55,124 nt of DNA from IMG/VR virus record IMGVR_UViG_3300021957_000047, positions 1-55,124 of that record; one strand, 5' to 3'. Below, in pieces: positions 39,777-48,678 of this stretch. The position numbers were made by a program, and so were the translations under genes. The notes beneath the pieces are model-generated. The model did not search any database. It saw nothing but the letters and a program-made list of their open reading frames with translations, and was not told the origin of the DNA. Source of the DNA: a virus. Position 1 is the stretch's first letter. Each line of letters begins with the position of its first letter.

Positions 39777-41303
39777 TCACTCTTGAAAGTTCGTTTCAAG
39801 CCTCATACCATATTCATTGTTATCAGATGATATTATAACATCTTTCTTCAACTTTAGCAAGTTCTTTTTGAAAGGAGTGTAATCTACAAAGTGGTGCCAT
39901 CTACCATATCTCCAGACAAGTCTTGCTACGTCTGGGTGCATGTCAACTAGCATCTGTGACTTATTCACAGTACCCTCTGTGTTGTATCCAGTCTCTTTGA
40001 ACCCCTCACTTTCTACATTCTCTGCGTGATAAAACTCAGCAGTATTACCACCTGCAACTGTTTGAGTAGCCGCTTTGCCCTGTAAGAAAGCATTGAACTG
40101 TACACATACATCACCGTCTTTCATTACTCGTAGGCAGATGTCAGTATCTTCGTTATATCTACCACGCCATCTATGCTTACAATCATTCCTGATAAGAAGA
40201 CTAGAATATATACGGGTGTTGGCAACGTAAGGAGGATACTTCTGATCTGGCGCAATAAAGAATCTATACTGTGGACCAGCGATGTAAACATTGTCATATC
40301 TTCCTACAAAATCTTCCATGGCTCTAAAGCCAGCTCCGCTCTCAAAGCGAATGCGTTTGTTCTCGTTTAGGCGATAGAAGTCAGAGATGTTATCATCAAA
40401 CACCCAGTGACTTGTAGCCCCTAAACTTATAGAGTGGTCCCATGCCCAGTTTCTTGCCCTACCTGGACCATCACCATGATTTGAAAAAGGGGCAACTAGG
40501 AGCGTCACGTAATCACGTATGCTGAAGTTGTCTAACGCCTTATCATAGTCATCAAAGTCTTGTGGTTCTATCACGATGTAATGCGGAATCTTCATGCGGG
40601 CAAGTGACCTTGACGTATGCATGGATTCGTGACGACCCTTTGACACGATGTACATGGGAAACTGTGGGAGTGTCTGCGACTCATCTACCCAACGTAGTAG
40701 TCTATTAGCAGTTATCTCCAATTTGGGATGCCAGATAGACTTAGATTTTTCACTAAGATGCTTCTGACCAATTCTTTTTGCGAAGTCTTTGTAATGCTCT
40801 TCTGTTCTGAACATGACGTGAACTGTGCGATATGGTGGACAGTCTTCTTGTATGAACTCTGGCATACCTTGCCAATGTTCTGACCACTTAGCGTTCTTAT
40901 CGCCATCTTCTGCAAGTTCGACATCAAGAGTAGTATCGACTTTCGCTTTTCTGTTTGCCCTCTTAGGCTTTACCAGTTGTTTGTCAACTTCAATATTAGT
41001 TGCTTGCTCTTCTGGGAATAATGACTCAGCAGGATCGTTCAGAGGAAAGAATACTGCTTTATCGTTTGAGTGTATGATCTGTCCTATCTTAGAACAGAAA
41101 TCAGCAACGTCATCCAAACTACGGAAGTGTACGTATAATACTTTATACACGTCATCGTACTGGCTCTTAGCTTTAGTCTGATCATACAGAACTGGCTGTA
41201 CAGGCTCATCCATAAACCTATCTAAACTAATACCGTACTCATCCTTATCACGCTTGTCTGCGTCTAAGAAGTTATCGTAATTTGCACTTTCTTTTACACT
41301 CAT
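39777..41303 (-). CDS. TET-associated-type glycosyltransferase with duplicated N-terminal domain
   Basis: 508 residues. Two related blocks open it (about 55-90, LYVHFRSLDDVADFCSKIGQ; about 165-200, VHVMFRTEEHYKDFAKRIGQ). The C-terminal half (from about 218) has MYIVSKGRHES, HYIVIEPQDFDDY, GPGRARNWAWD and HWVFDDNISDF, the pattern I know from TAGT-family glycosyltransferases that act on modified DNA bases. No TET/JBP oxygenase is in this window. DNA base glycosylation is an inference. A perfect consensus promoter lies just upstream. Confidence 0.65.
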   Translation of the reverse strand: MSVKESANYDNFLDADKRDKDEYGISLDRFMDEPVQPVLYDQTKAKSQYDDVYKVLYVHFRSLDDVADFCSKIGQIIHSNDKAVFFPLNDPAESLFPEEQATNIEVDKQLVKPKRANRKAKVDTTLDVELAEDGDKNAKWSEHWQGMPEFIQEDCPPYRTVHVMFRTEEHYKDFAKRIGQKHLSEKSKSIWHPKLEITANRLLRWVDESQTLPQFPMYIVSKGRHESMHTSRSLARMKIPHYIVIEPQDFDDYDKALDNFSIRDYVTLLVAPFSNHGDGPGRARNWAWDHSISLGATSHWVFDDNISDFYRLNENKRIRFESGAGFRAMEDFVGRYDNVYIAGPQYRFFIAPDQKYPPYVANTRIYSSLLIRNDCKHRWRGRYNEDTDICLRVMKDGDVCVQFNAFLQGKAATQTVAGGNTAEFYHAENVESEGFKETGYNTEGTVNKSQMLVDMHPDVARLVWRYGRWHHFVDYTPFKKNLLKLKKDVIISSDNNEYGMRLETNFQE

Positions 41304-42397
41304 AAAAACCTCGTTAAATCTGAAAAAGATTTATTGTGGTCATTATAACGTATATCGATCACCTTGTCAAGTCTTATTTTCCAATTTGATAGACTATGCT
41401 TCTCTTTTGTCATCTCCGCTATCTCTCTACGAAATGGTGACATAGCCTTAGTGTGCTTCAATATAGCAGACTCAAAGTCGCTACTGCTACACTTACGTCT
41501 GATCATATAGGTGTGTCTTGGATCAGCGGCGATGCCTTCGCTTGAGTGAGTGATAGTATCGTCACACATTAGCAAAGTTGGTACACCACAGCCTAATGCT
41601 TCCATTGCTGTGATACCCCAGGACTCTTTAGGCCAAGTTGAACAGAAACTAAGAGACTTAGCAATGTTCTTCATTACGTCATCATGAGCCAAACCACGCA
41701 TAGTAAAGCGTGGATCTTTCCAGTGTTGATTGTTCAGCACATAGTCGTTGACTGTGCTACTCTTATATACACCATCGTTAGTCATCACTAGGCTGTTTAG
41801 CTTAGATCGCTCTAACTTACTATGTACGAGAAATGGTGCCTTCTCGTTGTCACATCTGCCTACTGTAGAGACATCGTAACATATATCTTCATTGTTCCAC
41901 GTGTTCTCAAACGGAGTATCTTTTGGCAGATATGAAGGGTTGATATATCCCTTGATCTCACCGAAGTCTACGTTACGTATTCTCAATGCCATTTCTTTGT
42001 GGTACTCATATTGTTTAGGACTCACAAAGTAGATATGGCATCCACTCTCGTTCAAATCTCTCAATATTGTGCCGAGTTCTACCATACGTATATCACGCAC
42101 AAGTGGTTCATGCATAATACAAATTAGTGGTACGTTGAAAGACATCATCATATTTCCCCACCAAGGATTGTTGAACAAGATCATATCTGGATCATGCTCC
42201 GCAATAGCGTCAGTGATTACTTTACGTGTACGTCTCTTCTCTTTATCTTCTTTAGTGACTGCAACTGGTATGATGCCATCAATATTATTCTCTAAGTCCT
42301 GGCAGAACTTCTCAATACCACCAGTGATCACTTTACCGTTAGTTTCAGCGTTCTCTACTAATTCGAAATGTGTGGAGTATGGTAAGAGTATCTTCAT
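41300..42397 (-). CDS. GT4-like glycosyltransferase
   Basis: 365 residues from the ATG at 42397 (ATGA overlap with the cytidylyltransferase). The start LLPYSTHFELVENAETNG and GGIEKFCQDL resembles GT-B glycosyltransferase N termini. The C-terminal half has WGITAMEALGCGVPTL (about residues 265-280), the typical E-x7-E donor-binding region. It may use the sugar made available by the adjacent cytidylyltransferase. Confidence 0.75.
   Translation of the reverse strand: MKILLPYSTHFELVENAETNGKVITGGIEKFCQDLENNIDGIIPVAVTKEDKEKRRTRKVITDAIAEHDPDMILFNNPWWGNMMMSFNVPLICIMHEPLVRDIRMVELGTILRDLNESGCHIYFVSPKQYEYHKEMALRIRNVDFGEIKGYINPSYLPKDTPFENTWNNEDICYDVSTVGRCDNEKAPFLVHSKLERSKLNSLVMTNDGVYKSSTVNDYVLNNQHWKDPRFTMRGLAHDDVMKNIAKSLSFCSTWPKESWGITAMEALGCGVPTLLMCDDTITHSSEGIAADPRHTYMIRRKCSSSDFESAILKHTKAMSPFRREIAEMTKEKHSLSNWKIRLDKVIDIRYNDHNKSFSDLTRFL
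41342..41370 (-). promoter_or_regulatory. Perfect sigma70 consensus promoter for the TAGT-like gene
   Basis: TTGACA (41370-41365), 17-base spacer, TATAAT (41347-41342), inside the end of the GT4-like gene and 39 bases before the ATG at 41303. Confidence 0.8.
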
Positions 42398-42843
42398 TTT
42401 TTCTTGTTCACAAAATCTGACTCGCCCCATACTACGTTTGTACGTAGACTGCTAGACGAAAATCTATGGTCTCTATTGTTGAAGTAAAGTTCTATGTTTC
42501 GCTTATCACAAACATCTCTACCAGTGAATTCTTTGTCTTTATATTCTGGACCTAAGATACGAACATCAATGAGATATAGTTCGAGGATATCTTTCAAGTC
42601 GTTTTCAGTGGCATACACAATAACTTCATCAACGTACTTCACAGCCGACAGTTGTGTATAACGCTCAACAATGGATTGAATGGGAGAGTTCTTCTCTGGT
42701 CGATCCAGAGCAGGATCGATTTGAAGACCACATATCAAGTGATCACATTGCTCTTTTGCTTCACGTAGCATCATAACATGTCCTGCGTGTAACAGGTCAA
42801 ACGTACTACATGTAAATCCTACACGCTTCGATTTCTTCATCAT
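42394..42843 (-). CDS. Glycerol-3-phosphate cytidylyltransferase-like protein
   Basis: 149 residues from the ATG at 42843, with AAGGTG upstream; the longer frame overlaps the DUF465-like gene. FDLLHAGHVMM carries the HxGH motif, and SSSLRTNVV the downstream S-x-x-x-R motif of the TagD/cytidylyltransferase superfamily. It would activate a small alcohol or sugar phosphate with CTP. It pairs with the GT4-like gene by overlap. Confidence 0.8.
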   Translation of the reverse strand: MMKKSKRVGFTCSTFDLLHAGHVMMLREAKEQCDHLICGLQIDPALDRPEKNSPIQSIVERYTQLSAVKYVDEVIVYATENDLKDILELYLIDVRILGPEYKDKEFTGRDVCDKRNIELYFNNRDHRFSSSSLRTNVVWGESDFVNKKK

Positions 42844-42853
42844 ATAATTCACC

Positions 42854-43030
42854 TTATGAGTTAGCGGCAATCTTCCTTTCGATGGATACCATTTCATCTT
42901 TCATTCTCAATTTCTCTTTCTTGAGAGGTGTCACATACTTAGACTGACACTTCTCTGCTTCAAGAACCTCTATGCGAGTGTGAAGTTCGTGATGCTTTCG
43001 TTTCAGTGATGATAGTCTGTCTTCTAACAT
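42854..43030 (-). CDS. DUF465-like coiled-coil peptide
   Basis: 58 residues, ATG at 43030. The sequence (LSSLKRKHHELHTRIEVLE, then PLKKEKLRMKDEM) follows the DUF465/YdcH helical hairpin pattern. AGGAG lies about 8 bases upstream. It is 11 bases after gp46. Function unknown. Confidence 0.7.
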   Translation of the reverse strand: MLEDRLSSLKRKHHELHTRIEVLEAEKCQSKYVTPLKKEKLRMKDEMVSIERKIAANS

Positions 43031-43040
43031 TAGTCATCTC

Positions 43041-44750
43041 CTATGAAGCCATTCTACTAAAGTTCTTCACCTTTTCGAATCTGATTACGTTGTCAAACTT
43101 CTCATAGAGTTGATCGCCTTTGTGACTTATTATAAAGATATTTGAGTCGGCTGTCAACTCATTTATTATTTTTAGGAACTCATCTGTACCTGCGTTGTCG
43201 AGTGATGAGTCCATGATCTCATCCATCAATAGCAAATTGGTAGACACTGAGTTACGCAATTTAGATACAGCCCGCCACGTGAACAGAAGGGCTAGATCAA
43301 TTCTTAGTTTCTCACCCTCAGAGAAAGAGGAGTAAGAGAATACGTCACGGAATCTGGACTTGATAGTTTCGTTGAATCCCTCATCCAGTTCAAACTGAAC
43401 GAAGAAGTCCATCGCCGCTAGGTATTTATTGATTAGTTTATTCATGACTGGAACGTACTGCTTGATGATACGAGTCTTGATACCACCATCTTTCAGCATA
43501 GACGATACAATGCCCATCATCTCTTTGTCATCGAACAACTGGTTCTGTCTATTGTGATACGTCAACAGATCGCCCTGTAACTTCTCAATAGCAGATGTGT
43601 CGATTGCTTCTACAGACTTCTCTGCTTCTGTTAGTTCATTCTTGATGGACTTACATACACCCATAGCAACACGGTGTGTGGCATTGTGTTCGCTCATCTG
43701 CATGTTCTTATCAGATATAACGGACTCTACCTCATCAATCTCAGTAAGTCGTTCATTGACCTTAGTGAATCTACCATCAAGTTCAACTGTCGCTTCTTCG
43801 ATCTTGTTGATCTTATCGCTAGAGCCTTGTATGGTCTCCTCTTTGAAATGATGGTCGATACCTTGCTTACAAGTGGGACAGTCATCGTTGTGCTGGTAGA
43901 AAGCAATATCTTTACGTAGCTTCTTCAACTTATCTGATAACTGACCCTCAACTTTTTCTAGTTCTTGTAACTTCTTCTTGACTGTAGCCTTGTCAGCAAT
44001 AGTCTCACCCATCTCTTTGATCTCTTCTATAAGAGTATCTACTGCCGATTGCTCGGCTTCAATGAGTTCGATTTGTTCTTTCAACTTGTCTTTGAGTTTA
44101 GTTACCTCTGTCTCTTTCAGTTGTCGAATAGATTCATTATGCTCTGTAGCACTTTCAATCTTATTAGATAGTAGATCGATCTGGTACTTTATCTCTTGAA
44201 TCTCTTCTTTGTTCTCTGAGACACGTTCTTTGAGGAGCGTGTTCATCACAGTAAAGATTTGAATGTCAAGCAGGTCTTCTATGACCTCACGTCGGTCTTT
44301 AGCAGATAGTTGCATAAATGGTACAAACGTACTAGAACCCAGTACAACTACTTGACCAAAAGACTTGTAGTTCATCTTTAGAATAGTCTCTTCTAGGTAC
44401 GCTTGGTAGTCACGCACAGATGCATCTTGGTTGAGTAGTTGATCGTTCTTCCATATCTCAAAGATGTTTGGCTTGATACCACGCTTGATAGTATACTTGT
44501 TGCCTGAGATGTTGAAGTCCAGTTCTACCATCAGTTCTTTCTGATTGATAGAGTTCAATAGCTGTGGCTTTTTGATATTACGGAATGCTTTGCCATACAG
44601 AGCAAAGGCGATAGCGTCTAACATAGTAGACTTACCAGCACCGTTGTCGCCAACAATTAGAGTAGACTTACTCTTATCTAAGATAATTTCTGTCCACGAA
44701 TTGCCTGTTGATAATATATTTTTATATCTTACCGCCTTGAATAAGATCAT
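43041..44750 (-). CDS. gp46: Recombination endonuclease subunit, Rad50/SbcC-like
   Basis: A 569-residue SMC-type ATPase. Walker A is VGDNGAGKST (about 33-42), the hook CPTC (about 295) is flanked by long coiled coils, and the C-terminal signature FSEGEKLRIDLAL with Walker B LLLMDEIMDSSLD closes the ATPase. With gp47 it resects DNA ends and degrades host DNA. It overlaps gp47 by ATGA. Confidence 0.96.
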   Translation of the reverse strand: MILFKAVRYKNILSTGNSWTEIILDKSKSTLIVGDNGAGKSTMLDAIAFALYGKAFRNIKKPQLLNSINQKELMVELDFNISGNKYTIKRGIKPNIFEIWKNDQLLNQDASVRDYQAYLEETILKMNYKSFGQVVVLGSSTFVPFMQLSAKDRREVIEDLLDIQIFTVMNTLLKERVSENKEEIQEIKYQIDLLSNKIESATEHNESIRQLKETEVTKLKDKLKEQIELIEAEQSAVDTLIEEIKEMGETIADKATVKKKLQELEKVEGQLSDKLKKLRKDIAFYQHNDDCPTCKQGIDHHFKEETIQGSSDKINKIEEATVELDGRFTKVNERLTEIDEVESVISDKNMQMSEHNATHRVAMGVCKSIKNELTEAEKSVEAIDTSAIEKLQGDLLTYHNRQNQLFDDKEMMGIVSSMLKDGGIKTRIIKQYVPVMNKLINKYLAAMDFFVQFELDEGFNETIKSRFRDVFSYSSFSEGEKLRIDLALLFTWRAVSKLRNSVSTNLLLMDEIMDSSLDNAGTDEFLKIINELTADSNIFIISHKGDQLYEKFDNVIRFEKVKNFSRMAS

Positions 44751-45814
44751 AGATTGATAGCCTCACTATATAAATCACCTAGAAATTTCTCTAGTTTCAT
44801 CTTGTCACCCTTCACTTCCAAATTCTCAAGATACTGACGCAATATGGTCATCGTGTCCTGAGCCTCATCAATCAGTTCTGATTCGTCTACAAGGTCTAAG
44901 TTCTGATGATCATCAACAACTTTGATGTCGGCAGGGTTAGCAGATTGTAGCCTATCAAGGAACAAATCGAAGATGTATGGATTCTCCTTATTAGATACTA
45001 TAACTTTTATGAAGGTGTTTGTCAAGAGCGAAGTGTCTAAATTTGCAACATCTTCTATAGTCATGTCAGCATCATTGTACATAATCTTATGGAATAGACT
45101 GTACGGGTTGCGTACATGCTCCATAGTGCGTGTCTCAGTATCGAATACACTAAAGCCACGTTTCTGTTCGTGATCAGACCAAGTCATCTCATATTGAGCG
45201 CCTAGATAAGTGATGTTACCTAGCTTAGATGGCTGATGAAAGTGACCAGAGTATACTGAGTCAAACTTTTGGAAGATGTTACGATCTAGTCCAGTCTCAC
45301 ATATATGACCTTTATCCATCTCATAACCTACGATCTCAAAGTGACCCATGAGTACTTGCGCTTTAGTATCAGCAAAAGCCTTCATGCTCTTATCGTAGTT
45401 ATCTGCACACATCCATGGTGCTAACATAACCTTACACCCGTCCATGTCGAGTTCTACTGGCTCTTCCCAGTATAGATGTAAGTTCTCGTAGTTAGACGTG
45501 CCATACAATTGTCGTAGGCTGTTCACTGAGTTAGTATTCTTGAAGTATGTGTCATGATTACCAGCAACGATATAAAGCTGGATATCTTCTTCTGCACACA
45601 CCTTCATGAAGTTTTCTTCTAAGTTCTTCGCTGTAACAAAATTGATATACTTACGTCTATCTGTCAAATCTCCTAAGTGAAAGATCGTCTTGATACCGTT
45701 TTCACGTAGATAGGGGAAGAATACCTCACGATAGAACATATGCATATGCTCTGCAATGGCGGCGTTGTCGTTACGAGCGCCCCAGTGTGTGTCGTTGAGT
45801 ATCGCTATCTTCAT
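44747..45814 (-). CDS. gp47: Recombination endonuclease subunit, Mre11/SbcD-like
   Basis: A 355-residue calcineurin-like nuclease. LNDTHWG, HLGDLTDRR, VAGNHD and MGHFEIVGY then GHFHQP give the metal-binding phosphoesterase motifs. It partners with gp46. Overlaps gp55 and gp46 by ATGA. Confidence 0.96.
   Translation of the reverse strand: MKIAILNDTHWGARNDNAAIAEHMHMFYREVFFPYLRENGIKTIFHLGDLTDRRKYINFVTAKNLEENFMKVCAEEDIQLYIVAGNHDTYFKNTNSVNSLRQLYGTSNYENLHLYWEEPVELDMDGCKVMLAPWMCADNYDKSMKAFADTKAQVLMGHFEIVGYEMDKGHICETGLDRNIFQKFDSVYSGHFHQPSKLGNITYLGAQYEMTWSDHEQKRGFSVFDTETRTMEHVRNPYSLFHKIMYNDADMTIEDVANLDTSLLTNTFIKVIVSNKENPYIFDLFLDRLQSANPADIKVVDDHQNLDLVDESELIDEAQDTMTILRQYLENLEVKGDKMKLEKFLGDLYSEAINL
44997..45025 (-). 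promoter_or_regulatory. Possible intragenic promoter for gp46
   Basis: TTGACA (45025-45020), 17-base spacer, TATAGT (45002-44997), inside gp47. Confidence 0.45.
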
Positions 45815-46383
45815 TCTTTTTCCTCTTTTTTATCCTCATCGATAAACTTCTCAAGACCCTTTCGTGCCTTGGTAGTCTGCTTCTTCTTAGACTCCATGCG
45901 CTTCTCATAGTTAGCAACGAAGTCAGTCATGTAGTCATTGTTCAGGTCGACATAGTTAGCATCGCCCTCAGCATCACCATCTTTGTCTACTAGTGTGCCT
46001 GTGAGCATAGAGTTTTCTGTCACCTTATGTCTAATATACACTTGTTTCTTCTCTTTGTCAATACGTCTGAGAAAGGCATACCAGATTATTTGTGTGAAAT
46101 ATGCAAAGGGGTTCTTAGATTTTGTTGGATCAAAGTTGCCTAGTGCTTGGATAGCGTTCTCTAGGCCATCACTTACCATCTCTTCTCTGTAGGTGTAACC
46201 TGAGAAGTTTGGCTTAGTAGATAATCTGTTCGAAATCTGATAGATACACTCACCGATGTAGTTCGGTATCTGAGGATTTGGATCACCTGAAGCCTCTGCT
46301 TCTTCGCATAGCTTCTTGTAGTTGATAATCGCTTCCAGAAACTCTGCGTTGTTTACGTAATTTTTAGAGGCTCTTTTTTTCAT
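45811..46383 (-). CDS. gp55: Late-transcription sigma factor
   Basis: A 190-residue minimal sigma. The segment GYTYREEMVSDGLENAIQALGNFDPTK and NPFAYFTQIIWYAFLRRI form the region 2 helices that bind core polymerase and melt DNA. In T4, gp55 directs RNA polymerase to TATAAATA with help from gp33 and gp45. GGAG lies 8 bases before its ATG. Confidence 0.93.
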   Translation of the reverse strand: MKKRASKNYVNNAEFLEAIINYKKLCEEAEASGDPNPQIPNYIGECIYQISNRLSTKPNFSGYTYREEMVSDGLENAIQALGNFDPTKSKNPFAYFTQIIWYAFLRRIDKEKKQVYIRHKVTENSMLTGTLVDKDGDAEGDANYVDLNNDYMTDFVANYEKRMESKKKQTTKARKGLEKFIDEDKKEEKE

Positions 46384-46422
46384 TTATAGTTCTCCGTATA
46401 ATAAAGTTATACAATAGTCTAT

Positions 46423-46451
46423 ATAATATCACAAACACGACTGCCTGTCAA
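46423..46451 (-). promoter_or_regulatory. Sigma70-type promoter for gp55-gp47-gp46
   Basis: TTGACA (46451-46446), 17-base spacer, TATTAT (46428-46423), 40 bases before the gp55 ATG. Confidence 0.8.
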
Positions 46452-46475
46452 GTAAAAGTTTTTTTCATTTATGTA

Positions 46476-46504
46476 TTGACAAACGGTGAGACCATGTGTA
46501 TAAT
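46476..46504 (+). promoter_or_regulatory. Perfect sigma70 consensus promoter on the plus strand
   Basis: TTGACA (46476-46481), 17-base spacer, TATAAT (46499-46504), facing away from gp55 and into the antisense strand of the Sm-like gene and uvsW. No plus-strand gene follows, so an antisense or small RNA is likely if it is active. Confidence 0.7.
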
Positions 46505-46528
46505 CTCTTTAACGCCTTTGAGATAAGA

Positions 46529-46906
46529 CTAATGTTTTATAGATGACTTAGCTTCAAGCATGGTTGTAAACATATCTTCGAGGTCATCATTGTCATCATC
46601 TGACATAGAGTAGTCAGCATCTTCAGTCTGGTATCCGGTAGTTATTCTCACAACAAAATCATCATAGTATTGAGTGGCTTTCGTACTGGCTTTAGACATG
46701 TGTATGATATCTTTTTTAGCGAAGACGCACGAAGTCTCTTCGGAGAAGAGCAAGTAAGACTTAGCGTACAATCCTTGATGCGGATCTACTACAACTTGGA
46801 TGGGGTTATTTACTAGAACATTTTCGCCAGTTTCAACGTTGCCAGCCTCGACAACGCCAATGATATCCTGACCTGATGATAATTTTATCGTTACGTATTC
46901 AGTCAT
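46529..46906 (-). CDS. Sm-like small phage protein
   Basis: 125 residues. The N-terminal 80 residues look like an Sm/LSm beta-barrel: VTIKLSSGQDIIGVVE (Sm1-like), a VNNPIQV strand and FAKKDIIHMSKA late strand. The C-terminal tail is acidic (SDDDNDDLEDM). Sm proteins usually form rings and bind RNA. Similarity is by pattern only. AAGGG lies 7 bases before the ATG. Confidence 0.6.
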   Translation of the reverse strand: MTEYVTIKLSSGQDIIGVVEAGNVETGENVLVNNPIQVVVDPHQGLYAKSYLLFSEETSCVFAKKDIIHMSKASTKATQYYDDFVVRITTGYQTEDADYSMSDDDNDDLEDMFTTMLEAKSSIKH

Positions 46907-46909
46907 TTG

Positions 46910-48361
46910 TTATCCCTTTATGTCAACGTTGTAGATTCTGAATTCAAACTCTTCATCACTATAAATTTTCACACGTTCTTTGAAATGCTTCACAGCGAAG
47001 TTTTCTTTCTGCTTCCACTGTAAGTTGTCTACTATGTCGTATAGAGTTGCTTTATCTTTGCCGTTGCCTTTTCTCAGAACTCTACCTATCGATTGGAGAT
47101 TTCTGATTTTCGATTTACTCGGGCTTGCAAAGATAATGTTATCCAAACGCTTGATATTGACACCAGTACTAAAGGTACCATAACTAGCGAGAATAATATT
47201 GTCAGTCCCTGACTCAACCAAATGTCTAACTGCCTCACGTTCCTCCCCACTAATTGCTCCGTGGATAAAGTGTACGGCTTTATTCTCATTCTGTAACATT
47301 GGATGCAATATCTTACCATGCTTCTCAACAAACTGAAACAGTATGAGAGTGTTACCCTCAAGTGACCAAGCCAAATTTCTAATAAACTTATTACGTGCTT
47401 CACTCTTTACTATCCAATCAATTTCTTCTTGATATGACTTATTCTTATTTATCTGTCTTATTTCTTGCTGGTATTCCAATATGATTGCTTTGATGTTGAA
47501 GTCGGCTAGTGTCTGCTCCTCGATCAGTTTCTTAGTCTCTGTAACTTTATACACTTTACCGAACAGTCCTTCAAGTACCAGCTTATGAGTCTGTGAGTCA
47601 TCTAGTGTACCAGTGAAGCCAAATCTATACTTGACGTTCGGAGTTTTCTCTAGTATCTTAGTGAGAGACTTTGCTTTGAATAAGTGTGCTTCGTCACCCA
47701 TGACCACATCAAACTTGTCGAACCAGTCTTTACGCTGTTTGTAGATAGACTGCCAAGTTGTGACTGTATAGTCTGCTTCTACATTCTTATCGACACCACC
47801 AGTAATCTTGTGTATGTCTAGTTCTCTGTTCTTGTTATACTCTACAAAATCAGTAGACATCTGTAACACAAGAGATGTAGTCGGCACAATGATAAGAACT
47901 TTACGTCCTTGTTCTACGTGATATCTTGCTAGTGTATAGATGATATAAGACTTACCAGACGCTGTAGGTGAAAGAAACAATGCACGATTGTACTTTAGAC
48001 CACGAACGATAGCGTTGTTCTGATAGTCTCTTGGAGGAAAAGAACTGTCAAACTCTTTAGCAAGTTGATAGCCTGCGTCATCGTTTACTTCTTGCGCCTC
48101 GTACACATCATTGATATGTTCTACTGTGTAGCCTCTGTCGTAACAAAACTTCTCGACATATCTTGTAAGACCTGCGTATACCATACCAGTCATACTATTG
48201 AATAGTCTGATCTTACCGTCCCACATACGGTTACGATATGCTGGCATGAACTTATAACCAGGTACGTAGAATTCAAAATACTCACTCAACTCCATCTTAG
48301 TCGATGGTTCTGCGTGTATGCGTATGTTGATCTCATCGACCTTTTCAATCTGCACTGTCAT
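46910..48361 (-). CDS. uvsW: DNA/RNA helicase UvsW
   Basis: A 483-residue SF2 helicase. Motif I SPTASGKS (about 131-138), motif II GDEAHLF, motif III FTGTLDD and motif VI QSIGRVLRKG. In T4 it unwinds R-loops and branched DNA and shifts origin use to recombination. It overlaps the upstream membrane-protein gene by ATGA. Confidence 0.95.
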   Translation of the reverse strand: MTVQIEKVDEINIRIHAEPSTKMELSEYFEFYVPGYKFMPAYRNRMWDGKIRLFNSMTGMVYAGLTRYVEKFCYDRGYTVEHINDVYEAQEVNDDAGYQLAKEFDSSFPPRDYQNNAIVRGLKYNRALFLSPTASGKSYIIYTLARYHVEQGRKVLIIVPTTSLVLQMSTDFVEYNKNRELDIHKITGGVDKNVEADYTVTTWQSIYKQRKDWFDKFDVVMGDEAHLFKAKSLTKILEKTPNVKYRFGFTGTLDDSQTHKLVLEGLFGKVYKVTETKKLIEEQTLADFNIKAIILEYQQEIRQINKNKSYQEEIDWIVKSEARNKFIRNLAWSLEGNTLILFQFVEKHGKILHPMLQNENKAVHFIHGAISGEEREAVRHLVESGTDNIILASYGTFSTGVNIKRLDNIIFASPSKSKIRNLQSIGRVLRKGNGKDKATLYDIVDNLQWKQKENFAVKHFKERVKIYSDEEFEFRIYNVDIKG

Positions 48362-48678
48362 CTAAATAATTCCCAAAATCTGCCAATCAAAATCAAAATA
48401 CCTACTGCTATGAACCAAGTGAGTGCATCACCCAAATCTGATTCATACCACACAAGTATTGTACCTACTATCCATATAACTTTTGCTGTGTATGCTTTCC
48501 AGTTCCACATTACATACAACAGACCTTCCCAACTACGCATATTTTCAGGCTTATCAAAGCCAAAGTCTGTCTTCTCTTTCTGATGTTCAAACCAACCCAA
48601 GCGCCAAAAAATTAGAGCAGGTACTCCAATCACTAGAAATAATGCGAGTAAGCCCATGAGTGGATCTGATTGTTCCAT
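48358..48678 (-). CDS. Small multi-helix membrane protein
   Basis: 106 residues with hydrophobic segments at about 7-27, 66-80 and 83-101, predicting two or three membrane helices. It is inserted between uvsY and uvsW with TAATG and ATGA overlaps. Unknown function; a membrane attachment for replication complexes would be speculation. Confidence 0.7.
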   Translation of the reverse strand: MEQSDPLMGLLALFLVIGVPALIFWRLGWFEHQKEKTDFGFDKPENMRSWEGLLYVMWNWKAYTAKVIWIVGTILVWYESDLGDALTWFIAVGILILIGRFWELFR

